Shown piece after piece: positions 12,184 through 24,999 of a stretch of DNA of 64,000 bases. Below the pieces are notes generated by a model. The model was given only the letters and a program-made list of their open reading frames with translations, did no database searches and was not told the DNA's origin. The position numbers and the translations under genes are program-made. Each line of letters starts with the position of its first letter. The first letter of the stretch is position 1. Source of the DNA: Gentiana macrophylla. Taxonomy: Eukaryota > Streptophyta > Magnoliopsida > Gentianales > Gentianaceae. Location: NCBI GenBank assembly GCA_026214975.1, contig CM047813.1, positions 32,053,078-32,117,077 on the forward strand. The letters are read 5' to 3'.

Positions 12184-13126
12184 CATCCCAATGGTGCTCA
12201 GTAGGGCAATGCATGAACTGGCTTACCAGACTGACTCCATATGCAATATCAGGTCTTGTATGGGATAGATAAATGAGTTTCCCTACAAGTCTCTGATATT
12301 GATCCTTCCTGACAGCAATGTCACCATGCAAAGAGGTATTCTTGGGGTCTACTGGGGACAAAGAGTTTGCGACCAAAGATACCGCTTTCCTTCAAAGAGT
12401 CCAACACATATTTCCTTTGAGAGATAGAGATACCCTGGTTGTTTCTTGCAATTTCCATACCAAGGAAGTATTTAAGATAGCCCAAATCCTTGACTTGAAA
12501 CACCTTTGCCAGTAGGGTCTTCAAATTTTGGATCTCAGTAGAGTCATCACCAGTAAGGATGATATCATCCACATATACAATAAGAATGGACCTTCTCTGG
12601 TTGGTTGTCTTGATAAACATAGTGTGATCTGAGTTGCATTGATGATATCCAGCAGCTTTGACCACGAGAGTGAGTTTCCCAAACCAGGCTCTTGAGGATT
12701 GCTTCAGGCCATATAAAGATTTTCCGAGTTTGCATACCTTGCCCACGAGTGTGAGGATTGACAAAACCGGGAGGTACATTCATGTAGACTTCCTCGGTGA
12801 GGTCACCATTGAGAAAAGCATTTTGATATCCAATTGATGTAGAGGCCAGTCAAGTTGGAATGACTAGAGAAATCGGCACTCGACAGCGGTGTTCGGTTTT
12901 GCCCCTTTGGTGCAAACGTTTCTTTATAGTCAATGCCATAAGTTTGAGTGAAACCCCTTGCAACCAACCTGGCTTTGTACTTGTCAATTGTACCATCAGC
13001 ATTGTATTTGATAGTGAATAACCATCTGCAGCTGACTGTCTTCTTGCCTTTTGGAAGAGTTGTGAGATCCCAAGTATGATTATCCAGGAGGGCAGTCATC
13101 TCTGTTTTAGCACAGCAGCCTTCCAC
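12184..13126 (-). pseudogene. Copia C reverse transcriptase, copy 1 (broken)
   Basis: Copia-type RT_RVT_2 polymerase. 13126-12803 holds the N-terminal part ([40 protein letters not shown]). 12779-12321 holds KSLYGLKQSSRAWFGKL, the catalytic box VYVDDIILTG (12564-12575) and KDLGYLKYFLGMEIARN. The next piece, down to 12184, holds [20 protein letters not shown] and [14 protein letters not shown], after which RNase H is cut off by the G LTR. Frame changes occur near 12800 and 12370. Element C has the usual copia order (integrase before RT). Confidence 0.88.
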
Positions 13127-14520
13127 TTATCATTTTGAAGATCCTCCTGAATATTTTTGGGAATAGAGTGAGAATCCAAGTCCTGTGTAAACATGGCAAA
13201 GACAGGAGACAAGCGATCATAAGATAAATAAGTATGAATAGAGTGATCAGTGCAAGATCTCTTTCCCTTCCTGAGAGCAATAGGCCTATCATCAATGTCG
13301 CCAGTTCTTTGAGAGTCCGTGAGATTGCTTTGAGTGTCGATGAGCTCTGGGTCACAGGCTCTGGGTCGATGAGTCTCGAGTTGATGAGGGTGGTGAGAGA
13401 GTCAGGTAGGGTGCCGAGGTTCGATCATTTGAGAGTCGATGGGTTCTTTGAGGTTAAGAGTTTCTTGAGGAAAGGGTTTAGGTCAATTTCAATCAGGTTT
13501 CCATCAGTGACTGCCTCAGTGGACTTGCTGTAGTAGGGAGTCCTTTCAAAAAAATTGACATCCATAGAATTGTAAAATCTCTTTTCAGAAGGAGAGTAAC
13601 ACTTGTAGCCTTTCCTGTCCTTTGCATATCCTAGGAAAATGCACTTGTGAGCTTTGGGATCAAGTTTGCTTCTGTGTTGGGCATGGATATAGACAAACAC
13701 AGTACAACCAAATATTTTTGGAGGTAACTGGGAAATAAGATGGGGGCAGGAGTGTGTGGCCAGTAGGGTTTTGATAGGAGTTTTGAAGCCTAACACCCTG
13801 CTGGGAAGTCTGTTGATTAAGTATGTGGAAGTCAATATAGCTTCACCCCACATATATTTTGGGACATTTGTGGTAAACATGATAGACCTATCCATTTCTA
13901 GCGGATGCTGTTCTTTTCTCTCAAAGAACCCCATTTTCTTTGAGGAGTCTCAACACAACTCTTGATATGGACAATTCCCTTATTCATCAAGAAATTACCG
14001 AGATTAGACTCATAATATTCAAGAGCATTGTCAGTCTTCAAAATTTTGATCTTAGTGTCAAACCGAGTGGAGACCATGTTGTAAAACTCTTGAAAGATGG
14101 ATCCAACTTGATTTATCCTTCATTAAAAATAACCAAGTGGTTACGGTGTGGTCATCTATGAAGGTAACAAACCACCTCTTCCCCTGTTATGCTTTTTACT
14201 CTTGAGGGTCCCCATACATCACTTTGTGAATTAAGGTGAATGGTGTGGATGGTAAGTGAGGTAATTTTGCATACACAGATTTGGTGAGTTTGGAAAATTG
14301 ACAAATATCACATTGAAGATCATTCAAATTACAACCTTTAAACAATTCGGGATCTATAGACTTTAAATAACTAAAACTGGGATGTCCTAGTCTATAATGC
14401 CATAACATGATATTGTCAAGGTTTTGAGTGCAGTTTCGAGGCGATTCGAGTCTTGATCTTGTCTTCAGCAGGTCGACCACATCTGATCCTGAGCACGGTT
14501 TAGCAGTCCCAATCACTGCC
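13127..14520 (-). pseudogene. Copia C integrase, copy 1 (broken)
   Basis: 14516-14196 contains the pre-integrase zinc domain (LWHYRLGHPSFSYLK ... LQCDICQFSK, HHCC pattern). The core between about 14195 and 13935 is broken. 13934-13425 is the C-terminal part (MDRSIMFTTNVPKYMWGEA, STYLINRLPS, AHKCIFLGYAKDRKGYKCY). 13355-13127 is the divergent linker to RT. The catalytic Asp/Glu residues cannot be read in a single frame. Confidence 0.82.
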
Positions 14521-14555
14521 TTTGAGGAATGATCCTGGAAAGTGCACTGATTCTC

Positions 14556-14708
14556 ATTATAAATACTAACTTTTACTAATAACTATACTAAACTATAAAG
14601 ATTAATATTTTATACTAATTATATCATAATTTTATATATTTTACATAGAATTTGTAAATAAAACATAATAAAATCACGTAAATTTAATCATATAAAAGTC
14701 ATACATCA
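14556..14708 (-). repeat. Truncated 3' LTR of G
   Basis: Copies the last ~153 bp of the LTR at 12033-12183 and 27416-27568, ending CATACATCA. The left end is a sharp join to copia C sequence with shared ATTA. Confidence 0.9.
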
Positions 14709-14725
14709 ACTACTCCCCACTTAGC
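14709..14725 (-). other. G polypurine tract
   Basis: On the minus strand GCTAAGTGGGGAGTAGT precedes the LTR start TGATGTATGAC. Upstream (minus sense) the sequence GAGGACGATCAAAAGCTAAG closely matches the one at 31934-31950 of remnant L4. Confidence 0.88.
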
Positions 14726-16544
14726 TTTTGATCGTCCTCGAGCAAAAATAAGCGGTAATATATAAATAACAGATAATATAATTGATCAGATTAAAATTTC
14801 AAAAGTAATATATATCGTCAATATTATAAACATATAAGTTATGACTTTTATAGAAATTTAATAAGAGAGAAAGTTTATATAACTTAAATAAATTAAATAT
14901 CAAATGTTAATCAGATGGAAACATGCATGCAATAATTCATAAATATAAATAAAATATTAGAATTACTTTCTATCTCGATTATTACGAATTTCTGGAATCA
15001 TTAACTAAGTCAGATAGAAGACACAATGGCTTATAATATATTAGGATAGGACATTTGTTAATCGGAAAGATGGAAAAGGAAATCAAAAAGAGAAAGAGGC
15101 AAGTCGTACGTACCTACGTCTTCACATTCTTGATCAAAAACAGTTCCAATTAGTAACATCCTTTTATTCCAACTATTTTTCAGATTTTCTCTCTTCTTTT
15201 TCTTTTTCTTTTCTTCTTTTTTTTTTTTTTTTTAATATTAAGAACTAAGGCGTGAGTGTGTGTAGAAAATAATCAAATTTTACAAGCATTGCTTCATCAA
15301 GATTGATCGGAGTACTACTCTTTCGATCTAAAATTACGAGTCCGGTTTCCTTAAACCCGTAATCATTCTTGAGATCTAATGATTCGACTTATGCCTTCAT
15401 TCCCAGCAATAGGACATTTCGAGATAATACCCTAGCTGGACTACTATCATCAGGCATTATTAATATTTATATATTATCGATCAAAGATAGGGAAGATACC
15501 TGATATTTGACTAATTCTGTGTAAAATAAATGGTGCTTTGTTCCTAATATAAAATTTTCATATGATACTAACATATCTGAACTCATTCCAATCTCAGCAT
15601 ATACCATTTTTTCCTCAACTCTTAACTCTTTTTGTCATCATCTCCTCTCATAAGTACGTACAAACTCGAAGGATGTCAAAGAAATGTAGACCAAAACAAG
15701 CTAAGGGTCGGAAATTTCTAGTTAATCAAAATGGCTATATTCGAGTGAGGTCTTGATCACTCTTAAAAAGCGAGGTGGGGTCAAAATTGGAAATTTTTAT
15801 TCGGGTAGAAATTTATTTGGCTATAGTTATATTTTTGTGGTGTCCAAAATCATCATTCCTAATTTTGATTCCAAATTCATAATTAATCTTAAAAGAAAAT
15901 TATCTAAAAATTTATTTATAAATATAAAAATTACTTGAATAATTCCATAAAAGAAATATTTGACAAAAATTATTTAGTTATACATACTTAAAATCTTAAA
16001 AATCTTATAAAAGATATAAAACATATTCATAATATATCTAATATATTTTACTAAATCAAAAATTAATCTTCTCAATTTATCATTTTTATTCATATATTAA
16101 CTAACTTAAATTATTCAAGAAAAATTAAAACTAAGAAATAAGTAATTAAAGTACTAATTTATATGCAAAAGGTTATATTTTATAAATTTTTTTTTAATTT
16201 TTTCGAAAATTTTAATGAAATTTTCAAACCTAACTCTACTCCCCACTTACGAAGTGGCATCGTCCCGATGTTCAATGAGTATGAAAAAGTAGGTTCGAAA
16301 ATTAAATTAAAATTATAGATGATCGTTAAAAACATCGATAACACACGTATATTAAAAACAACAACATATATATTAAACAAATAGAAACTATTACACACTA
16401 AAAAAATTCAAAATAAAACAAACTTACTAACTAACTTACTAACTTATTAAAACAAACCATCCTTAAACAAACTTAAACAACTACCAACAACAACTATCTT
16501 AAATAGTTGACGAACAACCCGGATTCTCCACTGGTATCAATCCT
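14726..16544 (-). other. G 3' untranslated region
   Basis: AT-rich, with a pyrimidine run of about 50 bases at 15183-15232 and a very AT-rich block at 15840-16200. No convincing coding sequence was found. Confidence 0.6.
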
Positions 16545-17368
16545 CTACGAATCACGAGACGGATATATCTCGTCAGAAGCAATTTCAGGGACTTCATTCA
16601 AATGAACACACAATCTTGAAATCAACCAGGCAAAAGGCATCGGCCTTCCATCATTATATCGCTCTACTGCAAAGTTCACTGCCGTCTTAAAAATCAAAAT
16701 CCCCCAGTCCACATGAGCTCCACTTATCAACGCAAACAACAAAAGTATCTCACTATCACTAACCCACGCAAAGTCACTAGTCGGATAGACTCGTGAGTTA
16801 ATGAAGTGTTTCCATGCTCTCAGATGAGCAGGTAGAGCTGAAGTGGTAGAGTCATAATTTTGATCGAACTCTGGGAACAAATACGGAAAAGCTTCCGTGA
16901 CATAGTTGACAACGTTACAAGAGTTCCCTAATGCCCATTGATATTCAAAATGAAGATTATGGATTTGATTGAAAATCGGTATTTCGTAAATATGATTGAT
17001 AATATGAGGTGACAGGTGAATAAGTGTACCACGAACAGAGATATAAGTTATGACGGATCTATTTGTAATAATAAAGAGAAAGAGCGGAATAAAATTCCTA
17101 ACAATAGAAACATTAATTCTTCCTCTTGGATTCCTTACAAACTTTCTCCAACCTCTATTCGAATTAAATCCTTTCCTGACTGATCAATTTTTTCATAGTT
17201 GATACCCTTCTCAACTAAAATTGGAGAATTTGCAAACCTCGCATTCACCAACAAATTAACATTTGAAGCGCTAGACTCCGGGACAAAAACATCTACTGCC
17301 TCCGGATCGTATGAATTGACTGATGGTGATGATCGGTTTGACATTTTAGTTGAAACAGATGAAAACAA
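16545..17368 (-). pseudogene. G accessory ORF 2 (plant retroelement accessory domain)
   Basis: About 275 codons in the same orientation as pol, with one frame change near 17140. The first piece (17368-17135, starting ATG) is Ser/Asn-rich. The second reads on as RNPRGRINVSIVRNF, then YISVRGTLIHLSPHIINHIY, then LRAWKHFINSRVYPTSDFAW, LLLFALISGAHVDWGILIFK and FAWLISRLCVHLNEVPEI, ending at 16545. This pattern matches the family described in Pfam as a putative plant transposon protein, and it is paralogous to the T genes at 38624-39442 and 40002-40810. Its function is unknown. A paired GC-rich palindrome lies upstream at 17508-17543. Confidence 0.75.
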
Positions 17369-17507
17369 TTTAACAGATAGAAAGGTGAAAGTTATTCAGT
17401 GAATTTACAAATTTTTACTTTCAGCTTTCTTGCCTTAAATGGACAAGTATGGAGAGTGTACGTGGCTGCATATTAAAACTCTCAACACGACTCAGCAATT
17501 TTTAACT

Positions 17508-17543
17508 CCCGGATCGATCCTGAAACTGACCTGACCGGTCCTG
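17508..17543 (-). promoter_or_regulatory. Paired palindrome cassette upstream of G accessory ORF 2
   Basis: CCGGATCGATCCTGAAACTG followed by ACCTGACCGGTCCTG. It resembles the pair just upstream of the LTR TATA box (26731-26770) and the pair at 19773-19811. A regulatory role is inference. Confidence 0.45.
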
Positions 17544-17899
17544 CTTCAAAATGGTTTTACCTTGTAAAGGTTGTAAAATTCAAGTTCGCTTTGTTATCTA
17601 AAATAGACTCAAGGCTATTTTAGAAGCTATAAATGTAATTTAAAGTTTATCTAAATGATACGGATAAAACGACACACGATTTACATTTAAAAACGACATA
17701 CGTAAATATTTTTTTGTTCTTAGATTTTTTATGAAATATTTAGATACTATTAAAAATAATTAGATTTAATACTATGACATAAAACGATTATAAAAACGAA
17801 AAACTATTAAATTAGCAAACTTAGTATTTAATAAAATTAAAATGCGGAAAATAAAATAAATGCATGTAAAATGTTTAAAACTAACAAAGTTATGCGAAA

Positions 17900-19354
17900 T
17901 CAAATAATGTCAACATCATCATCATCGGAGTGTAAATCGGATCATTCAAACTTGGAACCGATGACGAATCGGGTCGTGGGAAACGTAGTCGTGGTCCGAA
18001 TCTGAAGCTAGCCGAGACCCAACGAACTCATACTCGACGTCATCCTTGCAAAATCCGAAAATCATCCCCGGCTAGATGTAATAAAGACCACGAGAACTCA
18101 GTATAAAAGACACCACGACCACTAGATCGGCTTCCAAAAGGATTTGGCATATGATGAAAGCTCGAGATGGTGGAATAGGTGCTATCCATTACGGTAAAGT
18201 ATATGGGTTAGATTGACCAGGCGGATAGGCGTTTTATCGAAAGAAGGATTAAGATGCATCCGCTCATGTCTCAACATCCCTACGTAAATCATCACTCCAC
18301 CGCTACTCGCTCAAACAAACAAAGCCATATTAGCCTGCCCTCGGGCTACATCTCGACACTAAAGATTGAAACATATCGTATGTAATGGTGTTTGGAAAAG
18401 AAGACTGCTTTGCGCCGAAAAAGATGAAAAATCAAATCGGGTGGAATCGGTGGAGGTGCACTACGTCTAACTATCGAGTCTATCGAACCCTCGGAGACCT
18501 CCTCGGACTAGGGCCTATCAGGGACTCATCTCGCCATAGTTAATTTATCGTTAGACAGAAAGGAACTCGATCTACGACATAAATCGAAATAAAGCCAGGA
18601 AAGTACATGTGACTCCTCGCCTTGGCAAGAACAATAAACTCGAAAACCCTTCTATACATAATTTTCCCACATCCACCTTAACATCATGAATCATCGCCCA
18701 AGTAATGCACAAATCTTCTTTACCAAAGGCGGTGTGTTTGGTAGTGGGATAGAGAGTATGGCTCAAAATCTTTTGATTGCCCTCGGATCTCTAAAACACT
18801 TCCCATAATTAAATCTGTTGTCCACCCACTCTGTAGCATCAAACTCCCTCTCGAGCTCAGAGGCAATCCGCTCATACATAGCAGGATCATCTAATCCATA
18901 AAACACTCTGTAATCTTCTTCATCTGGAAAACTTCTACCCCTAAAACAACATTAATAAGCTCAGGACTAAAAGACACATGTCTAGACCTAAGGGGAATAG
19001 ACTTCATCATACTACCCTCGGTGGGTGTCAAAGTAGACAGAATCGCATAAAAAACTCGCCACTAAGGTAGTATTTATCTCTCTGCCCTCCGAAATGCAAA
19101 ATCCAACCATTGGCGCCTCGCAAAAATACGCCTAACTTCCTCTCCTAAGTCATCAAAATCTAAGCCTCTTTCCAACACAACTCCACATTTACTATAGATA
19201 TTCCTATAAGCATTCTTAGCTTGAGGTGAAGTCATGAGCAAACAAAACTAACAGATTCTTCTTCGGTGTTAAATCTTTAAGACCTACGACCTGGTACTTC
19301 TATTGGAATATTAGGCTTTCGTTTCTTAGAGATTTTATGATTGGATGAGGCCAT
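17900..19354 (-). pseudogene. G accessory ORF 1 (degenerate, same family)
   Basis: Starts ATG at 19354 (MASSNHKISKKRKPNIPIEV). It runs in changing frames with fragments such as LERGLDFDDLGEEVRRIFAR (about 19150-19210), then 18766-18572, which contains SHTLYPTTKHTAFGKEDLCI, TWAMIHDVKVDVGKL and FSSLLFLPRRGVTCTF. The last pieces correspond to the 'strand-lysine-val-asp-val-gly-lys' part of the same accessory domain as ORF 2. Below 18570 the sequence is too broken to read. It lies between integrase and ORF 2, so G carries two successive accessory ORFs. Many interruptions coincide with CTG/CAG/TCG sites. Confidence 0.6.
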
Positions 19355-20779
19355 TCTACTAATTTTGGAATAATAATAAAAACAAAAAACACAAACAAAA
19401 ACAACACAAATAAAATGTCATAACACACTTAAAAATCCAAACAGCTTGAAAATAAATCTAAAATTATAAAAATCATGAAATTGATAACTAGAGTAAACAA
19501 ATTATACCTTATAATGAACAAAGCAAGTGAAAAGTGGCGGAAAAGTCGTATAAGCCACCGGGATGAAATGGAGCTTGTGTTCGATCTTTTTCAAATTTTT
19601 CACTTGTGTTGAAGAGAGGAGAGTAAAGGAGGAAGAATGTATGTAATGGTTTAGTGTAATTTGTATTTTGAAGAGAAAAAGAAAATTTTTGGGGGTGGAA
19701 GTGGTGCGGCTGAAAAGAAAAGAGGAGAAATGAAGAAGAAAGAAAGATCCCGTCCTTTTAGGTTAACTCGAACCCGGATCGGTCCGGTGTAAGGGCCGGA
19801 TCGGTCCGTGTGAAATTTTTATGATTTTTTCGAATTTTTTTTTTTTTTTTTGGATTTTTGATATAAAACTTATAAAACTCAATAAAAACTTAATAAAAAT
19901 AGAAAATAAAATTTATAAATTTTATAACAATTTCTTAAAATTTATAAAATCTTTATAAAACTTATTTAAAAGTTTATAAAAATTCAATAAATTTATATTA
20001 ATTCTTATAAAATATCTAAAAACTTTAAAAACTTTTTATAAAACTTTTATAAAACTCCTTAATTTTATAAAGATCCAATTTTATAAAATTTTCAAAGTTA
20101 TGCAAAAATTTTATAAAACTAAAAACAATAAAAGACTTGAACTTACGGGGTTTCTAATTCTTCAATTTCTACAAACTCCAGATTTCTAACATACCTTTCA
20201 AGCAAACTATATCCTAGAAACGTAGCGTTTGAATTAAGTCTTGAAGTCCATCGGGATTTTCTGTTAACCACCTAATCGTTCCTTCTTAATTACATTCAAA
20301 CACTCATTACGAGATTGAGTTATATTTTTCCCACATTGCCTAACTGTGTTCAATCTTTCCACAGCATTCTCGCACTTCCTTAAAAACTTAGCCCTTCTCT
20401 TTATCGAGCTTCTCGACGCACCATTACAAACTTCTTTCAATTTTTTTCTCTCAACAATTGCTTGTTCTTTCCAAAAACTAAGGCTTCTATAGTAAAGGCA
20501 ATATCTCTATTAAAACCAAACTTCAAAAGCAAAACAAAAATTCCTAATCTATCTAAAAAGACATCCAGGTTCTTTTTTACGCCTATCCGGTAAAAAGACT
20601 AAACTAGTTTAGACATATAAAAGTAAAGATAAAACCTGGTAATTTGATACTTTCGACTTTTTGAAATCTTTGCTTTTTAACCTTTCGGAGGGTCGATCAA
20701 AGAACATCACTTCATTTATGAGAGAGACTTTCACCTTCCGTAAATAGTTTCACCACCTGTGACCATTGGCTATAAAAGT
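19355..20779 (-). other. G spacer between integrase and accessory ORF 1
   Basis: No readable gene. It contains a T-run (about 19829-19850) and a block at 19855-20130 built of TTATAAAA-like words. The paired palindrome cassette at 19773-19811 lies about 420 bp upstream of accessory ORF 1. Confidence 0.55.
19773..19811 (-). promoter_or_regulatory. Paired palindrome cassette upstream of G accessory ORF 1
   Basis: CCCGGATCGGTCCGGTGT followed by GGCCGGATCGGTCCGTGTG, two copies within 40 bases. It is near identical to the half CCGGATCGGTCCGGTGT in the G LTR promoter. Confidence 0.45.
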
Positions 20780-21901
20780 TGTATTCCCATCGCTTAGTTC
20801 AACAACTCAGCATTTATAAACTCGTGTTACTTTAAATGGTCCTGTCCATCTTGATTTAAGCTTTCCGGAAACAACTTTAAACGTGAATTGTACAATAACA
20901 CTCGATCACCTACATGGAACTCACGACTATAGATTCTCTTATCATGGAAGGATTTCGTGCGTTCTTGTAGATTCGAGCATTTTCATATGAATCAAGGCGA
21001 AATTCTTCTAATTTCATTAATCAAGTAGTCTATGATCACCGACTTGACCTTAGGATCGAAATTTAAATCTAATAGCCCGTAATGCTCGGTGTTCTAACTC
21101 TACTTGGGAGATGACAAGATTTACCAAAGACTAATTTGTAGGAGAACAACCAATCGGAGTTTTAAAAGTCTGCTCAGTATGCCCATAACGCATCATCTAG
21201 TCTAATCGCCCGATTTTTACGGTTTGAATCCACTGCTTTTTTCTATGATTCTTTTAATCTCTCTATTCGACACCTCTACCTGACCACTGGTTTGCGGATG
21301 ATAAGGCGTTCCTAACTTATGCGTTACACCATATTTTTCAATTAACTTAGTAAATGGTCGATTGCAAAAGTGTGACCCTCTATCACTAATGATCGCCTCT
21401 AGAATGCCATATCTAGTGAATATGTTCTTTTAAGGAATCGTATGACAACCTTGGTATCATTAGTGGGAAGAGCTTCAGCTTCTACCCATTTCGAAACATA
21501 ATCTACCATTACAAGAATAAATCTTTTTCCAAACGATATAGGGAAAGGTCCCATGAAATCTATACCCCAAACATCAAATAACTCACATTCTAAAATAGGT
21601 TGCATAGGCATTTCATGTTTTTTCGAAATATTTCCCCATTTTTGACATGATTCACAAGATTTAACATATGTATACGCATCTCTATAAAGTGTAGGCCAAT
21701 AAAAACCACATTGTAAAACTTTAAAAGCGCTTTTCCAACCTCCATGATGACCCCCGCCTCACGATCATGACAAAACGATAAAACACTTAAAATTTCATTA
21801 TCAGGCACACATTTTCCGATTATTCCATCCGAACATTTACGAAAAAGATCTGGTTCCTCCCAAGAATAAAATTTTAAGTCATAAAAGAACTTTTTTTTCA
21901 T
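20780..21901 (-). pseudogene. G integrase (broken)
   Basis: 21901-21590 holds the zinc-binding half ([20 protein letters not shown], corrupted from the usual HYG...C pattern). 21611-21399 holds the core start ([40 protein letters not shown]). The remainder down to about 20780 is readable only in pieces: a second Asp region near 21370-21390 and the C-terminal segment resembling LYNSRL...KSRW near 20870-20910. No chromodomain is seen. Frame changes are numerous. Confidence 0.8.
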
Positions 21902-21989
21902 TTGCCAAGTCCAATGAGACGGAATGTAATCACAAAGTTAAGTAATTAATGATATCTCCAAACCAAGGTGAATTTTCCTTAGAAGGAAT

Positions 21990-23475
21990 TCTTTTCTTTA
22001 ATAATCTGCATGGTTGAAGGAGTATCGATTCTAAATGATTGTTCATCAGAAATGAATCTTTAATTTCATTTCCTATCTCTTCTCGATTTCCATTCTACTT
22101 AGATGATCTCGCACTACATTCTCACTTCCTTTTTTATCTTTAATTTCAATATCAAATTCTTGAAGTAGAAGAATCCATCTAAGAAGACGTGGTTTCAGCA
22201 TCTTTCTTACTCATTAAATATTTCAATGTCGAATGGTCTCAGATAAACTATTACCTTAGAGCCAACAATATATGATCTAAACTTATCTAAGGCAAAAATC
22301 ACAGCCAACAGTTCTTTTTCTGTAGTTGCATAGTTCAGTTGAGCTGCATTTAACGTATGAGATCTATAGTAAATAGCTTTGAGAATTCTATTATACCTTT
22401 GACCTAAAACAGCTCCTACAGCTAAATCGCTTGCATCACACATAATCTCAAAAGGTAAATTCCAGTCTGGTGCTACCAATATCTTTGGTGCGAGAATCAA
22501 CTTCGCTTCAGTGGTCTTAAATGCTTCCATACATTTACTATCAAAATTAAAAGATACTTCTTTTTCAAGCAAATGACTTAGAGGTTTTGCTATCTTTGAA
22601 AAATCTGCAATAAATCTCCTATAAAATCCTGCATGTCCAAGAAATCCTCTTAGAGTCCTTAGATTAATTGGCGGTGGCAATTTTTCGATTACCTCGACTT
22701 TAGCTTTATCGACTTCAATTCCTACTTCAGAGATTCTATGACCTAGTACAATTCCTTCTGATACCATTAAATGACATTTTTCCCAGTTTAAAACCAAATT
22801 GGTATCCTCACAGCGTTGTAACACTCGTTCTAAGTGTAACAAACAACCATTAAAAGAGTCTCCGTAAACACTAAAGTCATCCATAAAAATTTCTAAGAAT
22901 TTCTCAACCATATCAGAAAATATAGACATCATACATCTTTGAAACGTAGCAGGAGCATTACATAAACCAAACGGCATTCTTTTATACGCAAAAGTTCCAT
23001 AAGGACAAGTGAAAGTAGTCTTTTCCCTATCTCCTGCTGCAATGAATATCTGTAAATAACCTGAATAACCATCTAAGAAACAGTAATACTTATGTCCACT
23101 TAAACGCTCCAACATTTGCACTATGAATGGAAGTGGATGATGATCTTTCTTAGTATGATCATTCAGTTTTCTAAAATCAATGCACATTCGATATCATGTA
23201 ATTTCCCTTGTTGGGATCCATTCATTCTTTTCATTCTCTTTCACTGTGAAACCTCCTTTCTTTGGTACAACTTGAGTTGGACTTACCCATTCACTATCCG
23301 ATATAGGAAAAATTATTCCCATTTCTAATAGCTTAATAACCTCTTTCTTAACGATTAACTGCAAATTCGGGTTGAGGCGGCGTTGCGGTTGAATACAAGG
23401 TTTAGCATCATCTTTCAGAATTATCTTATGAACACAAATCTCGTGGCTAATACTCGAATATCGGCAATTGTCCAT
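21990..23475 (-). CDS. G reverse transcriptase-RNase H (largely open)
   Basis: 23475-23194 is the fingers region ([38 protein letters not shown]). 23187-22207 is open for 326 codons: [50 protein letters not shown], catalytic [12 protein letters not shown] (22876-22887), [20 protein letters not shown], then RNase H with [19 protein letters not shown] and [20 protein letters not shown]. The frame is lost at about 22240; the end of RNase H (LKYL..., [10 protein letters not shown]) is still recognisable down to about 22090. The two long pieces are separated by a change of frame at about 23190. It is the best-preserved gypsy RT in the window. Confidence 0.9.
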
Positions 23476-23533
23476 CCAAAAGCTTTCTTATGCTTTTTCA
23501 ACATTCCTAGTAATTGACCTTCTTGTTGCTCAG

Positions 23534-24843
23534 TTAAAGTTGATGAGATAATAATCGGTAATAGATTATCAATTTCAAGAAAAGCATATTTTGATTTAAA
23601 GGTAACGGTTTCAATTCCGCATTCTTAGGCGGATCTTCTATTGACGATTTAAGAACTGGTCCTTCTAGTTCTAACTCCAAATACTTATGCCATGGTGGTT
23701 TAAAAGTAAAACTGCCTTTGTCTAGAGAAAGGATTATCTCTTTCATTTCAATGTCTTCCTCATCTTCTTTATAGATAGACATAGTTAAACATTCTTCTAA
23801 TCATCTTCAAAAATTGGTAATCGATTATCATAGACCGAATGAATATCTTCTATAAAAGAACATGATTCTGGTGATGTATATTGATGGTTCATAGCTTTGA
23901 AAATATTGAAAGCAACTTCATCTTCATTGACTCTCAAAATTAATTCTCCTTTCTGAACATCGATTAAAGTTCTCCCAGTAGCTAGAAATGGACGTCCTAA
24001 GATAAGTGGCGCTGAAAATCCTTCTTCCATTTCCATAACTACAAAGTCTACTGGAAAATAGAACTTGTCTACCTTAACCAATATGTCCTCAATAATTCCT
24101 TTAGGGTACTTAATCGATCTATCTGCCATTTGAAGAGTCATTTCAGTCTTAGTAAGCTTTCCTATGCCTAGCTTTCTATAATCCTCATAAGACATGAGAT
24201 TTATACTAGCTCCAAGATCACATAAGACATTCTTAAACAGAAATCCTCCAATTTCACATGGAATCGTAAAACTTCCAGGATCTTTCAGTTTAGGCGGTAA
24301 CTTATGCTGCAAAATTGCAGAACATTCTTCATTTAGGCATATATTCTCATATTCCTCTAGTTTTTTCTTATTTGATAGTATATCTTTCAAAAACTTTCCA
24401 TAGGCAGGCATATTTATCAGAGCTTCGATAACAGGGATATTAACATGAATATGACGAAAAGTATCAAGGAAACGAGCATACTTCTGATCAGTCTTAATCT
24501 TTTTAATTCGATCTTTAGGTGGAAAAGGTAAAGACTCTAAATCTATAACCTTTGGTTCCGAAGTCATTCTCTCTTTTCCTTTATCCTTAAACTTTTGAGT
24601 ATTACTTGATCGCCATGTTTCAGGTTCTTGAATTTTTTCTTTTAAAATATTCCCTGAATCAATCTCTACTTCAGATTCTTTCTGTTCTTCCTGTTTCTCA
24701 TTCTTATTACCAGTTTCATCTATTCTAACATGTTCCTTAAATAGATTCCTTAAATCTTTATCCATGGGGTCTTTCAAAATCCTAGGGATTTTTACCCATT
24801 TTTCACCTTCATTCTCAGGTTCCAAACTTCTATTCCTTTTCAA
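23534..24843 (-). CDS. G aspartic protease and pol lead-in
   Basis: 24843-23797 is open for 348 codons. Residues 1-110 are charged and Glu/Lys-rich. Around residues 125-185 the conserved lead-in occurs (INMPAYGKFLKDILSNKKKL, CLNEECSAILQHKLPPKLKD). The active site LCDLGASINLM is near residue 207, with the Athila-type D-L-G-A-S. ILGRPFLATGRTLIDV follows near 280. 23782-23534 continues towards RT with PPWHKYLELELEG and PPKNAELKPLP. The stop at 23797 and a frame change separate the two pieces. The annotated ATG is internal to the original gag-pol polyprotein. Confidence 0.88.
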
Positions 24844-24999
24844 GAAATTCTCTATGATTTCTTCTTCCTCATCCGTAAAGTCAAGTTCATCTTTAGTCTC
24901 TTCATTTTTATCTAAATCATTTTCTACTTCATTATTCCCAAGTTTTCTACTCCATTACTACCGTAGAGTTTCCTACTTCTCGTAACTACAACATTTACC

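Larger units (their letters stand above)
12184..14555 (-). mobile_element. Copia element C, first (partial) copy
   Basis: Minus-strand copia pol fragment running from the integrase zinc region (right) to the start of RNase H (left). It duplicates 27569-29935 almost exactly, with differences concentrated at CAG/CTG. The right end joins a truncated G LTR at a 4-bp overlap (ATTA) at 14555-14559, whereas the longer copy simply continues into protease and gag. C itself is interrupted at 12184 by the G LTR. Confidence 0.85.

Noticed and set aside
12184..14555. Independent second copia insertion
   Set aside because: It shares the exact LTR/copia boundary with 27569, so it is a duplicated segment rather than a separate insertion.
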